This document shows, piece after piece, positions 46,012-56,541 of a stretch of 64,000 nt of DNA. Position 1 is the stretch's first letter, and each line of letters begins with the position of its first letter. A model generated the notes under the pieces. It did not search any database. It saw only the letters and a list, made by a program, of their open reading frames with translations, and was not told the origin of the DNA. The translations under genes were made by a program, and so were the position numbers. Source of the stretch: an uncultured Prevotellaceae bacterium (GTDB lineage Bacteria > Bacteroidota > Bacteroidia > Bacteroidales > Bacteroidaceae); contig CACYPF010000011.1 of NCBI GenBank assembly GCA_902776195.1, forward strand, positions 1 to 64,000, read 5' to 3'.

Positions 46012-46226
46012 CAAAAGTAATTCTTTTTGACAAAGAAACAGCCCGTTTTCTTTTAGTTTGTTCCTAAAAAACACCGTAAACTATCAATTTGAAAGCAGGA
46101 ATGTGATTACAATTTCTTTTTGAAAGAAAATAGTTTGTTTTTGTTGCAAATTGAAAGTTAAAAAGAAAAATATCATTAAAAACGTCATAAAATCAAACGA
46201 TATTCTTTCTTTTTGCACTATCTTTG
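46012..46226. promoter_or_regulatory. Divergent control region of the glnK and gltB operons
   Basis: TACTTTTG (minus, 46012-46019) serves glnK, with a leader of about 60 nt. TATCTTTG (plus, 46219-46226) lies 41 nt before the gltB ATG. The 200 bp between is very AT-rich with repeated GAAAGAAA-like and TAGTTTGTT words, possibly activator sites for nitrogen control. No palindrome shared by the two promoters was found by eye. Confidence 0.6.
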
Positions 46227-46267
46227 CACCAGAAAACAAAACAAAAGAAAGACTAAACGAGGATAAT

Positions 46268-49200
46268 ATGACAGAACGTAAACTTCAAAACGAAAAAAGA
46301 GGACTTTATCAAAACCAATATGAGCATGATGCTTGCGGAGTGGGGATGATAGTGAATATCCACGGCAACAAAAGCCATGAGCTGGTTGACCAGGCACTGC
46401 GCGTATTAGAGAACATGCGCCATCGTGGTGCAGAAGTCGGCAAGGACGGCGACGGTGCCGGTATCATGGTGCAGATTCCCCACGAGTTCATCCTTCTTCA
46501 GGGCATTCCTGTCCCTGAGAAGGGGAAGTACGGCACTGGTCTGGTATTCCTTCCCAAAGAGGAGAAAGCGCAGCGTGAGATCCTCAGCATTATGATTGAG
46601 GAAATAGAGCGTGAGGGACTGCAACTGATGCATCTGCGCAACGTCCCTACTAATCCCGACTGCCTGGGTGACTCTGCATTAAGTACAGAGCCCGCCATCA
46701 AACAGGTATTCATCACCGGTGTGAGTGACGACAAGGTGAGCACCTTTGCACGCACCTTATATATCATACGTAAGAAGATCGAGCGCCGTGTCTCACACCA
46801 GGATTTTTACATCTGTTCGTTGAGCAACACAAACATGATATACAAGGGAATGTTGTCGTCCATGCAGGTACGAGAATATTTTCCTGACCTTACCAACCCT
46901 TATTTCACAAGCGGACTGGCGCTGGTGCACTCACGTTTCAGCACAAACACATTCCCCACGTGGTCTCTGGCCCAGCCCTTCCGCTTGCTCGCCCATAACG
47001 GTGAGATCAACACCATCCGTGGAAACCGGGGATGGATGCAGGCGAGGGAGAGTGTCCTCAGCAGTGAGGCATTAGGTGATGTCAAGTTGATTTCCCCTAT
47101 CGTACAGTCGGGCATGTCCGACTCTGCAAGTCTGGACAACGTATTGGAGTTCTTCGTCATGTCCGGACTGTCACTGCCTCATGCCATGAGTGTGTTGGTA
47201 CCAGAGAGCTTTAATGACAAGAATCCTATTTCTGAGGATCTGAAGGCTTTCTTTGAGTACCACTCCATATTGATGGAACCATGGGACGGTCCCGCCGCCC
47301 TACTCTTCAGTGACGGACGGTTTGCAGGTGGCATGCTGGACCGTAACGGACTGCGTCCGGCTCGTTACACCATCACAAAGAATGACACCATCGTAGTGGC
47401 AAGTGAGGTGGGTGTGATGGATTTTGACCCGACAGAGATAGCGGAGAAGGGACGTCTGCAACCTGGTAAGATCCTGCTGATTGACACTCAGGAGGGAAAG
47501 ATATACTATGATGGTGAGATCAAGCAGCAGCTCGCCAGCGAGCATCCCTACCGTCAATGGCTGAGTACCAACCGCATCCAGCTGGAGAAGCTGAAGTCCG
47601 GCCGCCATGTGGAGAACGCTGTCAGCAACCTGCTACAGAAAGAAATCATGTTCGGTTACGGGGAGGAGGATGTTTCCAACACCATCGTCCCAATGGCTGT
47701 CAACGGTCAGGAGCCTACCGCCTCCATGGGTAACGACACCCCACTGGCTGTACTCTCCAGTCAGCCACAGGTGTTCTTCAACTATTTCCGCCAGCAGTTC
47801 GCCCAAGTGACGAACCCCGCCATTGACTCCATCCGTGAGGAGCTGGTCATGAGTCTGACGGAATACATCGGACGGGTGGGCTCAGGAATCCTGACTCCTG
47901 ACGAGACCAACTGTAAGATGGTACGATTGCCACATCCTATCTTGAACAATACCCAGCTGGATTTGCTCTGTAATATCCGGTATAAGGGATTCAACACCAT
48001 CAAACTACCCATCCTCTTCGATGGCAGGAAAGGAGCCGACGGACTGCACGATGCCCTTGAGACACTCTGTCACCAGGCGGAGAAATCCGTAGATGAGGGA
48101 TACAACTATATTATCCTGTCCGACAAGGACGTGGACAAACAGCATGTGGCGATTCCTTCTCTGCTGGCTGTCTCTGCCGTCCACCACTACCTGATCAGTG
48201 TCGGCAAGCGTGTACAGACCGCCCTGATTGTGGAGAGTGGTGAAATCCGCGAGACGATGCATGCCGCACTCCTGTTGGGCTATGGTGCTTCGGCACTCTG
48301 TCCTTACATGGCATTTGCCATCCTTGACGACCTCGTGAAACGCCATAAGATACAGGAGGACTACGCTACTGCGGAGGCGAACTATATCAAGGCTGTGAAG
48401 AAAGGGCTCTTCAAAATCATGGCGAAGATGGGTATCTCCACGATCCGCAGCTACCGTGGTGCCAAGATCTTTGAGAGTATCGGACTGAGCGAGAGTCTGT
48501 TGAAAACCTATTTCGGCACGGAGGTAAGCACGATAGGAGGTATCGGACTGGAGAAAATCGCCGACGATGCGGTGTCCTTCCATCAAAAAGCATACGATAC
48601 CCCGACCACCTTCCTGCCCAATCTGGGTCAGTTCCACTGGCGTAAGGACGGTATCAAACATGCATGGAACCCTGAGACGATAGCGACCTTGCAACTCGCC
48701 ACCCGTACTGGTGACTATGAGAAATTCAAGGAATACACACGTCTGGTTGACATGAAGGAATCACCCGTCTTCATCCGTGACTTCCTCGGATGGAAAAAGA
48801 ATCCCATCAGCATTGACGAGGTAGAACCTGTCGAGGATATCGTCAAGCATTTTGTGGCAGGTGCCATGAGTTTTGGCGCGTTAAGCAAAGAGGCACACGA
48901 GGCAATCTGCCTCGCCATGAACAAACTCGGCGCTCGCTCTAATACGGGTGAGGGCGGAGAGGACTCTGAGCGTTTCCACTCGACAGTAGACGGTATAAGC
49001 CTCAACAGTAAAACCAAGCAGGTGGCAAGCGGACGCTTCGGTGTGACCACCGAATACCTCGTGAACGCTGAGGAAATACAGATCAAGGTGGCTCAGGGTG
49101 CCAAGCCCGGTGAGGGTGGACAGTTGCCCGGCTTCAAGGTCAATGAGGTGATTGCCAAGACACGTCACTCTATCCCGGGCATCAGTCTGATATCCCCTCC

Positions 49201-50743
49201 ACCCCATCACGATATCTACAGCATCGAGGACCTCGCCCAGTTGATTTTCGACCTGAAGAATGTCAACCCGAAGGCAGCCATCTCCGTCAAGCTGGTGGCA
49301 GAGAGTGGTGTGGGAACCATTGCCGCCGGTGTGGCAAAGGCGAAAGCCGACCTCATCATCATCTCCGGTGCCGAGGGTGGCACTGGTGCCAGTCCTGCCT
49401 CCAGCATGCGCTTCGCAGGTATCTCACCGGAGATAGGACTGAGCGAGACCCAGCAGACCCTCGTCAAGAACGGACTGCGCTCACAGGTAAGACTACAGGT
49501 GGACGGACAGATCAAGACGGGACGTGACATCGTACTCATGGCACTGCTGGGTGCAGAGGAGTATGGCTTCGGTACTGCCGCCCTCATTGTCCTGGGCTGT
49601 GTGATGATGCGCAAATGCAACCTCAACACCTGTCCGATGGGTGTCGCCACACAGAACCCTGAGCTCCGTAAGCATTTCATGGGGCGTTACGAATACCTCG
49701 TCAACTTCTTCACCTTCCTTGGTCAAGAGGTACGGGAGTATCTTGCAGAGATGGGCTATAAGCATCTGAATGACATCGTTGGTCATACGGAACTGATAGA
49801 GACACGCACATCTGTCCTTGACTTCGAGCGACTCCTGAACAAGGAGGAGGGAACACTCCATTTCACGGGTGACATCCATCATCCATCTGTTCCGTTGGGC
49901 ATGCAGGGTACTATCATCGATGAACAGATGATTGCCTCCGCAAAGAATGCCATTGACCATCAGGAAGAGGTGAATCTGGACTATACCATCAAGAACACCA
50001 ACCGTGCCGTCGGTACCATGTTGTCGGGAGTCATTGCCCAGAAATACGGAGGACAAGGACTGCCAGAAGGTACTATCAACGTCAAGTTCAAAGGTTCCGC
50101 AGGACAGTCTTTCGGTGCTTTCCTGACACATGGCATTTCCTTCAAGCTGGAGGGTGAGACCAACGACTATTTCGCCAAGGGACTCAGCGGCGGGCGTATT
50201 GCCATCCTGCCACCTTCACGCACCAACTTCGCGGCGGAGGAGAACATCATTGCCGGCAATACCGGACTCTATGGCGCCACATCGGGTGAGATCTATATCA
50301 ACGGAAAGGTGGGCGAACGCTTCGGTGTCCGCAACTCTGGAGCCATCGCCGTCCTGGAAGGGGCTGGTGACCATTGCTGCGAGTATATGACCGGCGGACG
50401 TGTCGTGGTACTCGGTGAGACTGGTCGCAACTTCGCAGCCGGTATGTCGGGAGGCGTTGCCTATGTGTGGGACAAGAATCACCATTTCGACTATTTCTGC
50501 AATATGGACATGGTGGAGATCAATCTCGTGGAGGACAGTGTCAGCCGTAAGGAGTTGCACGAACTGATCCGACAGCATTATTTATATACTGGTTCTACCC
50601 TCGCCCGCACAATGTTAGATGACTGGCAACGTTATATAGAAGACTTTATCCAAGTCGTGCCGATCGAGTATAAGCGAGTACTGCAGGAGGAGCAGATGAA
50701 CAAACTGAGACAGAAAATCGCTGATATGCAGCGGGAGTATTAA
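46268..50743 (+). CDS. gltB: Glutamate synthase large subunit
   Basis: A 1,491-aa amidotransferase converting 2-oxoglutarate plus glutamine to two glutamates. The Ntn nucleophile Cys is at residue 23 (EHDACGVGM) after a removable propeptide. The central and FMN domains follow, with CVMMRKCNLNTCPMG as the 3Fe-4S cluster site. The C-terminal GXGXG beta-helix ends the protein. The ATG at 46268 gives the expected propeptide; the frame upstream reads through the promoter. First gene of a plus-strand operon with gltD, dapF, dapL and glnN. Confidence 0.96.
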   Translation: MTERKLQNEKRGLYQNQYEHDACGVGMIVNIHGNKSHELVDQALRVLENMRHRGAEVGKDGDGAGIMVQIPHEFILLQGIPVPEKGKYGTGLVFLPKEEKAQREILSIMIEEIEREGLQLMHLRNVPTNPDCLGDSALSTEPAIKQVFITGVSDDKVSTFARTLYIIRKKIERRVSHQDFYICSLSNTNMIYKGMLSSMQVREYFPDLTNPYFTSGLALVHSRFSTNTFPTWSLAQPFRLLAHNGEINTIRGNRGWMQARESVLSSEALGDVKLISPIVQSGMSDSASLDNVLEFFVMSGLSLPHAMSVLVPESFNDKNPISEDLKAFFEYHSILMEPWDGPAALLFSDGRFAGGMLDRNGLRPARYTITKNDTIVVASEVGVMDFDPTEIAEKGRLQPGKILLIDTQEGKIYYDGEIKQQLASEHPYRQWLSTNRIQLEKLKSGRHVENAVSNLLQKEIMFGYGEEDVSNTIVPMAVNGQEPTASMGNDTPLAVLSSQPQVFFNYFRQQFAQVTNPAIDSIREELVMSLTEYIGRVGSGILTPDETNCKMVRLPHPILNNTQLDLLCNIRYKGFNTIKLPILFDGRKGADGLHDALETLCHQAEKSVDEGYNYIILSDKDVDKQHVAIPSLLAVSAVHHYLISVGKRVQTALIVESGEIRETMHAALLLGYGASALCPYMAFAILDDLVKRHKIQEDYATAEANYIKAVKKGLFKIMAKMGISTIRSYRGAKIFESIGLSESLLKTYFGTEVSTIGGIGLEKIADDAVSFHQKAYDTPTTFLPNLGQFHWRKDGIKHAWNPETIATLQLATRTGDYEKFKEYTRLVDMKESPVFIRDFLGWKKNPISIDEVEPVEDIVKHFVAGAMSFGALSKEAHEAICLAMNKLGARSNTGEGGEDSERFHSTVDGISLNSKTKQVASGRFGVTTEYLVNAEEIQIKVAQGAKPGEGGQLPGFKVNEVIAKTRHSIPGISLISPPPHHDIYSIEDLAQLIFDLKNVNPKAAISVKLVAESGVGTIAAGVAKAKADLIIISGAEGGTGASPASSMRFAGISPEIGLSETQQTLVKNGLRSQVRLQVDGQIKTGRDIVLMALLGAEEYGFGTAALIVLGCVMMRKCNLNTCPMGVATQNPELRKHFMGRYEYLVNFFTFLGQEVREYLAEMGYKHLNDIVGHTELIETRTSVLDFERLLNKEEGTLHFTGDIHHPSVPLGMQGTIIDEQMIASAKNAIDHQEEVNLDYTIKNTNRAVGTMLSGVIAQKYGGQGLPEGTINVKFKGSAGQSFGAFLTHGISFKLEGETNDYFAKGLSGGRIAILPPSRTNFAAEENIIAGNTGLYGATSGEIYINGKVGERFGVRNSGAIAVLEGAGDHCCEYMTGGRVVVLGETGRNFAAGMSGGVAYVWDKNHHFDYFCNMDMVEINLVEDSVSRKELHELIRQHYLYTGSTLARTMLDDWQRYIEDFIQVVPIEYKRVLQEEQMNKLRQKIADMQREY

Positions 50744-50757
50744 AAATTGAAATTATT

Positions 50758-52068
50758 ATGGGAAATCCGAAAGCATTTTTAGAGATACATCGTCAGGAAG
50801 CAGGATACCGTCCTATTCACGATAGAATCCACGACTTTGGAGAAGTGGAACAGACGCTCAATACCCGTGAGCGCAAACTACAGGCAAGCCGTTGTATGGA
50901 CTGTGGCGTGCCCTTCTGTCACTGGGCATGTCCCTTAGGCAACAAACCACCTGAGTGGAATGATGCCCTGTATAAGGGTGACTGGGAACTCGCCTATCAG
51001 TTGCTGAACGCCACAAACCCGTTCCCTGAGTTCACAGGACGCATCTGTCCCGCTCTCTGCGAGAAGGCTTGTGTGCTGAATCTCATCGAGCATGAGCCGA
51101 CCACGAACCGGGAGGATGAGTGTGCCATCACCGAGGCAGCCTTCCGCGAAGGCTATATCACTCTGCATCATCCTGTGCGGAATGGTAAAAAAGTTGCCGT
51201 CATCGGAAGCGGTCCCGCCGGACTTGCCGCAGCCAACGAGCTGAACATGATGGGCTACCAAGTGACAGTCTATGAGAAGAACGAGGCTGCGGGAGGACTG
51301 CTACGCTATGGCATTCCTAACTTCAAACTCAACAAGGCGATCATTGACCGCCGACTCCATCTGTTAGAGGAGGAAGGGATTGAGTTCCGCTATGGCGAGG
51401 CTGTCGACTATGCTACTGTGGCACAACAGCAAACGGGACCGTTCGATGCCATTGTCATTGCCACAGGTACCCCCACAGCCCGCGATCTGAAAGTTCCAGG
51501 CAGGGAACTGAAAGGAGTACATTTTGCCCTTGAGCTCCTCGCACAGCAGAACAGGGTTCTTGCGGGAATGGACTTTTCAAAGGAGGAACGTATTACGGCG
51601 AAGGGAAAGGACGTGCTCGTCATCGGTGGTGGTGACACTGGCTCTGACTGCATCGGTACAGCACACCGGCAGGGCTGTAAGAGTGTGACACAGATTGAGA
51701 TCATGCCTAAACCTGTTGAGGGACCTGTTGACCCCAATAATCCTTGGCCTAACTTCCCACGTACCCTGAAGACCACCAGTAGTCACGAGGAGGGATGTGT
51801 ACGCCGCTGGAACATCAACACCTTGGAGTTCATCGGTAAGGATGGGAGACTCACTGGTGTGAAGGTACAGGAGAAAGGGAAAGAGCCTGAGATCATCAAG
51901 GCTGAGCTGGTGCTCCTTGCCATGGGATTCCTCCGTCAAGAGCATCCGCAATATCCTGAGAACGTATTCGTATGTGGTGACGCTGCCAATGGTGCCTCTC
52001 TCGTAGTCCGCGCCATGGCAAGTGGTAAGAATATAGCAAAACAAATAGACCAATACCTCAACAAATGA
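50758..52068 (+). CDS. gltD: Glutamate synthase small subunit
   Basis: A 436-aa FAD/NADPH-binding beta subunit. Two 4Fe-4S cysteine clusters are at [16 protein letters not shown] and [12 protein letters not shown]. The FAD site is [11 protein letters not shown] and the NAD(P)H site [11 protein letters not shown]. It is some 30 residues shorter than many GltD proteins but nothing essential is missing. It starts 14 nt after gltB, and its TGA overlaps the dapF start as ATGA. Confidence 0.95.
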   Translation: MGNPKAFLEIHRQEAGYRPIHDRIHDFGEVEQTLNTRERKLQASRCMDCGVPFCHWACPLGNKPPEWNDALYKGDWELAYQLLNATNPFPEFTGRICPALCEKACVLNLIEHEPTTNREDECAITEAAFREGYITLHHPVRNGKKVAVIGSGPAGLAAANELNMMGYQVTVYEKNEAAGGLLRYGIPNFKLNKAIIDRRLHLLEEEGIEFRYGEAVDYATVAQQQTGPFDAIVIATGTPTARDLKVPGRELKGVHFALELLAQQNRVLAGMDFSKEERITAKGKDVLVIGGGDTGSDCIGTAHRQGCKSVTQIEIMPKPVEGPVDPNNPWPNFPRTLKTTSSHEEGCVRRWNINTLEFIGKDGRLTGVKVQEKGKEPEIIKAELVLLAMGFLRQEHPQYPENVFVCGDAANGASLVVRAMASGKNIAKQIDQYLNK

Positions 52069-52874
52069 CAAAGATCAGATTCACCAAGATGCATGGTGCC
52101 GGTAACGACTATATCTATGTCGATACCACCCAGTATCCGATAGCCCATCCTTCGGAGGCAGCCATCCAATGGAGCGACCGCCACAAGGGTATCGGTTCCG
52201 ACGGTCTGGTACTCATTGGTAAAAGTCCTGTCGCTGAGGCAGACTTCTCCATGCGTATCTTCAATGCGGACGGTTCCGAGGCGATGATGTGCGGTAATGC
52301 GTCACGCTGCATAGGCAAATACCTCTACGAAAGAGGTTTGACGACAAAGACCCGGATCCAAATGCTGACCTTGTCGGGGATTAAGACACTCAACCTTCTC
52401 GTCACTGGCGGGAGGGTACAGAGCGTCACGGTGGACATGGGACAGCCTGTCTTGGAGGACGAGCGATTCTTCAGACCTTCACTTGGAATCAAAGAGGGAG
52501 TCTTCGTATCGATGGGTAATCCGCACTATGTCATTTTCACTGAGGACGTGGACAGTGTGACAGAGAAAGGAAAGGCTATGGAGCATCACCCTGCCTTTCC
52601 CCAGCGTTGCAATATCGAGTTTGCCCACGTCATGGAGGATGGCAGCATCCGCACCCGTGTCTGGGAAAGGGGAAGCGGTATTACCCAGGCATGCGGCACG
52701 GGAGCCTGCGCCACGGCTGTCGCCGCCTGTCTGACCCACCGTGCAGGACGCGAGAGTGACATTGTGATGGACGGTGGTACGCTCCACATCGAGTGGTGCG
52801 AGACAGACAACCACGTTTACATGACAGGTCCTGCCACTTTCGTCTTCGACGGAGAGATTATAATAACAGAATAA
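52065..52874 (+). CDS. dapF: Diaminopimelate epimerase
   Basis: A 269-aa enzyme interconverting LL- and meso-diaminopimelate for lysine and peptidoglycan. The two catalytic cysteines are in CGNASRC and [22 protein letters not shown] is the usual opening. It is coupled to gltD by a 4-nt overlap and 17 nt ahead of dapL, so the last two steps of the aminotransferase lysine route are made together with glutamate synthase, the amino donor source. Confidence 0.96.
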   Translation: MTKIRFTKMHGAGNDYIYVDTTQYPIAHPSEAAIQWSDRHKGIGSDGLVLIGKSPVAEADFSMRIFNADGSEAMMCGNASRCIGKYLYERGLTTKTRIQMLTLSGIKTLNLLVTGGRVQSVTVDMGQPVLEDERFFRPSLGIKEGVFVSMGNPHYVIFTEDVDSVTEKGKAMEHHPAFPQRCNIEFAHVMEDGSIRTRVWERGSGITQACGTGACATAVAACLTHRAGRESDIVMDGGTLHIEWCETDNHVYMTGPATFVFDGEIIITE

Positions 52875-52891
52875 CAAAACACAACATAACT

Positions 52892-54124
52892 ATGGCTTTA
52901 GTAAACGAGCATTTTCTAAAACTCCCCAACAACTACCTGTTTGCAGACATCGCCAAGAAGGTGAATGCTTTCAAGGTAACACATCCCAAGGCAGACATCA
53001 TCTCACTGGGTATCGGGGATGTCACCCGACCTCTCTGCCCTGCTGTCGTGGAGGCGATGCATAAGGCAGTGGACGAGATGGGAACGGCGGAGGGATTCAG
53101 AGGATATGGTCCTGAACAGGGATATGAGTTCCTTCGGGAAGCCATTCTGAAAAACGACTTCCTGCCCCGTGGCATCCATCTGGACATCGACGAGATATTT
53201 ATCAATGACGGAGCGAAGTCTGACACTGGCAACATCCAGGAGCTGATCCGCTGGGACAACAGTATTGGTGTGACCGACCCCATCTACCCGGTCTATATCG
53301 ACTCGAACGTGATGATCGGACGTGCCGGTGTCCTTGAGAACGGACGGTGGTCGAATGTCGTCTATATGCCCTGTACGGCGGAGAACGGATTTATACCTAC
53401 CATCCCCGAGGACTACCATGTGGATGTCATCTACCTCTGCTATCCCAACAACCCGACTGGTACGGTCATCTCCAAGCAAGAGCTGCGCCGATGGGTCAAC
53501 TATGCGTTGAAAAACGACACGTTGATATTCTATGACGCTGCCTACCAGGCTTATATCACAGACCCTGACATCCCCCACTCCATCTATGAGATACGGGGCG
53601 CAAGGAAGTGCGCCATCGAGTTTCACTCATATTCCAAGACGGCAGGATTCACGGGAGTGCGCTGTGGCTATACTATCGTACCGAAGGAACTGACTGCCGC
53701 CACCCTCGAAGGAAAGAGGATTCCGCTGAACCCGCTATGGAACCGCAGACAGTGCACCAAGTTCAATGGCACCAACTATATCTCGCAGCGTGCCGCAGAG
53801 GCTATCTACACTCCTGACGGTCGCCAGCAGGTACAGCAGACGATAGACTATTACATGCACAATGCTCACCAGATGCTTGCCACCCTCCGAAAGCTCGGCT
53901 TTGAGGTCTATGGCGGAGAGAATGCCCCCTATATCTGGATGCGTACCCCCGATGCCGTTTCCTCGTGGCAGTTCTTCGAGCAGCTGCTGTATGGTGCTAA
54001 TGTGGTATGCACCCCGGGGGTCGGCTTTGGTCCCAGTGGCGAGGGTTATGTGCGCTTTACCGCCTTTGGCAGTCATGAGCATACCGGGGAGGCATTGGAC
54101 AGAATAGAGAAATGGACAAGATAA
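52892..54124 (+). CDS. dapL: LL-diaminopimelate aminotransferase
   Basis: A 410-aa fold-type I PLP enzyme converting tetrahydrodipicolinate directly to LL-DAP with glutamate. SYSKTAGFTGVRCGY holds the Schiff-base lysine, and YPNNPTG and IWMRTPD are typical. The long N-terminal NYLFADIAKKVNAF marks DapL rather than AspC. The ATG at 52892 is used since the frame upstream overlaps dapF. Length matches the family. Confidence 0.95.
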   Translation: MALVNEHFLKLPNNYLFADIAKKVNAFKVTHPKADIISLGIGDVTRPLCPAVVEAMHKAVDEMGTAEGFRGYGPEQGYEFLREAILKNDFLPRGIHLDIDEIFINDGAKSDTGNIQELIRWDNSIGVTDPIYPVYIDSNVMIGRAGVLENGRWSNVVYMPCTAENGFIPTIPEDYHVDVIYLCYPNNPTGTVISKQELRRWVNYALKNDTLIFYDAAYQAYITDPDIPHSIYEIRGARKCAIEFHSYSKTAGFTGVRCGYTIVPKELTAATLEGKRIPLNPLWNRRQCTKFNGTNYISQRAAEAIYTPDGRQQVQQTIDYYMHNAHQMLATLRKLGFEVYGGENAPYIWMRTPDAVSSWQFFEQLLYGANVVCTPGVGFGPSGEGYVRFTAFGSHEHTGEALDRIEKWTR

Positions 54125-54147
54125 ATTATTCACAACACAAACACAAA

Positions 54148-56370
54148 ATGAATATGGAAACATTAAGATTTCAGGTTGTCGGTGAGGCATTCAAGAAGAA
54201 GCCACTTGACGTAAAAAATCCAGTAGAGAGACCTTCTGAGTATTTTGGAAAGAAGGTTTTCAACCGTGAGAAGATGTACAAGTATCTTCCCAAGGCTGTG
54301 TATGAGAAAATGATTGATGTGATGGACAATGGCGCACGTCTCGACCGTGAGATTGCTGATGCGGTGGCTGCCGGCATGAAACAATGGGCAACGGAGAACG
54401 GTGTCACTCACTATACGCACTGGTTCCAGCCCCTGACGGAGGGTACTGCCGAGAAGCACGACTCGTTCATTGAGCATGACGGCAAGGGTGGTATGGTGGA
54501 GGAGTTCACGGGTAAACTGCTCGTTCAGCAGGAGCCTGATGCCTCGTCATTCCCCAGTGGCGGTATCCGTTCGACTTTCGAGGCACGTGGCTACTCTGCA
54601 TGGGACCCCACCTCACCGGTGTTCATCATCGACGATACGCTGTGTATCCCTACGGTCTTCATCAGCTACAGCGGTGAGGCGCTCGACTACAAGGCACCAT
54701 TGCTGCGTGCTCTTCATGCAGTGAATGTCGCCGCTACGGATGTCTGTCATTATTTCGACCCGGAGGTGAAGAAGGTCACCAGCAACCTCGGATGGGAACA
54801 GGAGTATTTCCTGGTGGACGAAGGTCTCTATGCCGCACGTCCTGACCTGCTGCTGACGGGACGCACCCTGATGGGACACGACTCGGCAAAGAACCAGCAG
54901 ATGGACGACCATTATTTCGGAAGCATCCCTGAGCGTGTCGCCGCCTTCATGAAGGAACTGGAGATTGTCGCCCTTGAACTGGGCATCCCCTGTAAGACCC
55001 GCCATAATGAGGTGGCTCCCAACCAGTTTGAGCTGGCTCCTATCTTCGAGGAGACGAACCTTGCCGTCGATCATAACATGCTGCTGATGTCGATGATGAA
55101 GCGGGTGGCACGTAAGCATGGGTTCCGTGTGCTGCTCCACGAGAAACCTTTCGATGGCATCAACGGCAGCGGTAAGCATAACAACTGGAGCCTGTCGACG
55201 GATAATGGGGTACTGCTGCATGCGCCCGGCAAGACTCCTGAGCAGAACCTGCGCTTCGCCACATTCATCGTTGAGACACTGATGGGTGTATACCGCCATA
55301 ACGGACTGTTGAAAGCAAGCATCATGTCTGCTACCAACGCCCACCGTCTGGGTGCCAACGAGGCTCCTCCCGCCATCATCTCCTCGTTCTTGGGCAAGCA
55401 GGTGTCGGAACTGCTCGACCACATTGAGAAGGCTGACGTGAAAGACATCCTCGCCATGGCTGGCAAGCAGGGTATGAAGATGGATATCCCGGAGATCCCG
55501 GAACTGTTTATCGACAACACCGACCGTAACCGCACGTCACCTTTCGCCTTCACGGGTAACCGCTTTGAGTTCCGTGCCGTCGGCAGTGAGGCTAACTGCG
55601 CATCGGCGATGATAGCCCTGAACAGTGCTGTCGCTGAGGCACTCGTCAACTTCAAGAAACGGGTGGACGAACGTATTCCAGAATATGAGAAGAAACTGGC
55701 TGGTACCGAGCATAGCGCTGTCTTCCATGCGATCATCGACGTGCTACGTGAGGATATCAAGACTTGCAAGCCCATCCGCTTCGACGGTAATGGCTATAGC
55801 GACAAGTGGGTCGTAGAGGCTACCAAGCGTGGACTGGATGTGGAGAAGTCTTGCCCGAAGATTTTCGAGCGTTACCTTGACGCTGAGAGTATCCAGATGT
55901 TCGAGAGTCTGGGTGTGATGACCCAGAAGGAGCTGGAGGCGCGTAATGAGGTGAAATGGGAGACCTACACGAAGAAAATACAGATTGAGGCTCGTGTACT
56001 GGGTGACCTCTCCATGAACCATATCATCCCTGTCGCCACCCGCTACCAGAGCCAGCTTCTGAAAAATGTGGAGAACATGGCAGAGGTGTTCCCCGTGGAC
56101 AAGGCGGAGAAGCTGTCAGCTCGTAACCTGAAACTGATTGAGGAGATTGCCGAGCGCACCTCGTCTATCGAGCGTCAGGTGGAGGAACTGGTCAATGCCC
56201 GTAAACTGGCGAACAAGATTGTGGATGAGCATGAGAAGGCGATTGCCTACCACGATAAGGTGGAGCCGAAACTCGACGACATCCGTTATCAGATTGACAA
56301 ACTGGAACTGATCGTTGACGACGCTCTGTGGCCGCTGCCTAAGTACCGTGAACTGCTGTTCATCCGATAA
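54148..56370 (+). CDS. glnN: Type III glutamine synthetase
   Basis: A 740-aa dodecameric ATP-dependent enzyme making glutamine from glutamate and ammonium. The GSIII features are visible: an N-terminal RFQVVGEAFKKKP region, FPSGGIRSTFEARGY, CKTRHNEVAPNQFELAP, LLHEKPFDGINGSGKHNNWS (20 residues) and a helical C-terminus ending DALWPLPKYRELLF. It is 23 nt after dapL in the same operon. Two in-frame ATGs are close together (54148, 54154); the first is chosen. Ends ahead of a terminator-like hairpin. Confidence 0.97.
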   Translation: MNMETLRFQVVGEAFKKKPLDVKNPVERPSEYFGKKVFNREKMYKYLPKAVYEKMIDVMDNGARLDREIADAVAAGMKQWATENGVTHYTHWFQPLTEGTAEKHDSFIEHDGKGGMVEEFTGKLLVQQEPDASSFPSGGIRSTFEARGYSAWDPTSPVFIIDDTLCIPTVFISYSGEALDYKAPLLRALHAVNVAATDVCHYFDPEVKKVTSNLGWEQEYFLVDEGLYAARPDLLLTGRTLMGHDSAKNQQMDDHYFGSIPERVAAFMKELEIVALELGIPCKTRHNEVAPNQFELAPIFEETNLAVDHNMLLMSMMKRVARKHGFRVLLHEKPFDGINGSGKHNNWSLSTDNGVLLHAPGKTPEQNLRFATFIVETLMGVYRHNGLLKASIMSATNAHRLGANEAPPAIISSFLGKQVSELLDHIEKADVKDILAMAGKQGMKMDIPEIPELFIDNTDRNRTSPFAFTGNRFEFRAVGSEANCASAMIALNSAVAEALVNFKKRVDERIPEYEKKLAGTEHSAVFHAIIDVLREDIKTCKPIRFDGNGYSDKWVVEATKRGLDVEKSCPKIFERYLDAESIQMFESLGVMTQKELEARNEVKWETYTKKIQIEARVLGDLSMNHIIPVATRYQSQLLKNVENMAEVFPVDKAEKLSARNLKLIEEIAERTSSIERQVEELVNARKLANKIVDEHEKAIAYHDKVEPKLDDIRYQIDKLELIVDDALWPLPKYRELLFIR

Positions 56371-56496
56371 AGAGAGATTCAGGCAACTACTTCTTTTTTT
56401 GGTTGTTTGAAGTTTGCGAAAGGCGGGAGCAGAACCAAGACCGCTTGTGTTCTGCCGAGCCGAAGACAAACTCGAACGTGAGTTCAAGTTTGCGAG

Positions 56497-56530
56497 GGAC
56501 CTTGACGCTGGGACAGCGCCAGGTCCTTTT
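56497..56530 (+). terminator. Probable terminator of the gltB-glnN operon
   Basis: GGACCT pairs with AGGTCC and, inside it, CGCTG with CAGCG, followed by TTTTAAAATTT. It lies 127 nt after the glnN stop, so the operon has a long 3' tail, or a nearer signal was missed. Confidence 0.5.
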
Positions 56531-56541
56531 AAAATTTCTTC

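Noticed and set aside
46151-46267. N-terminal extension of GltB
   Set aside because: It would include the promoter -7 box; GltB propeptides are short, matching the ATG at 46268.
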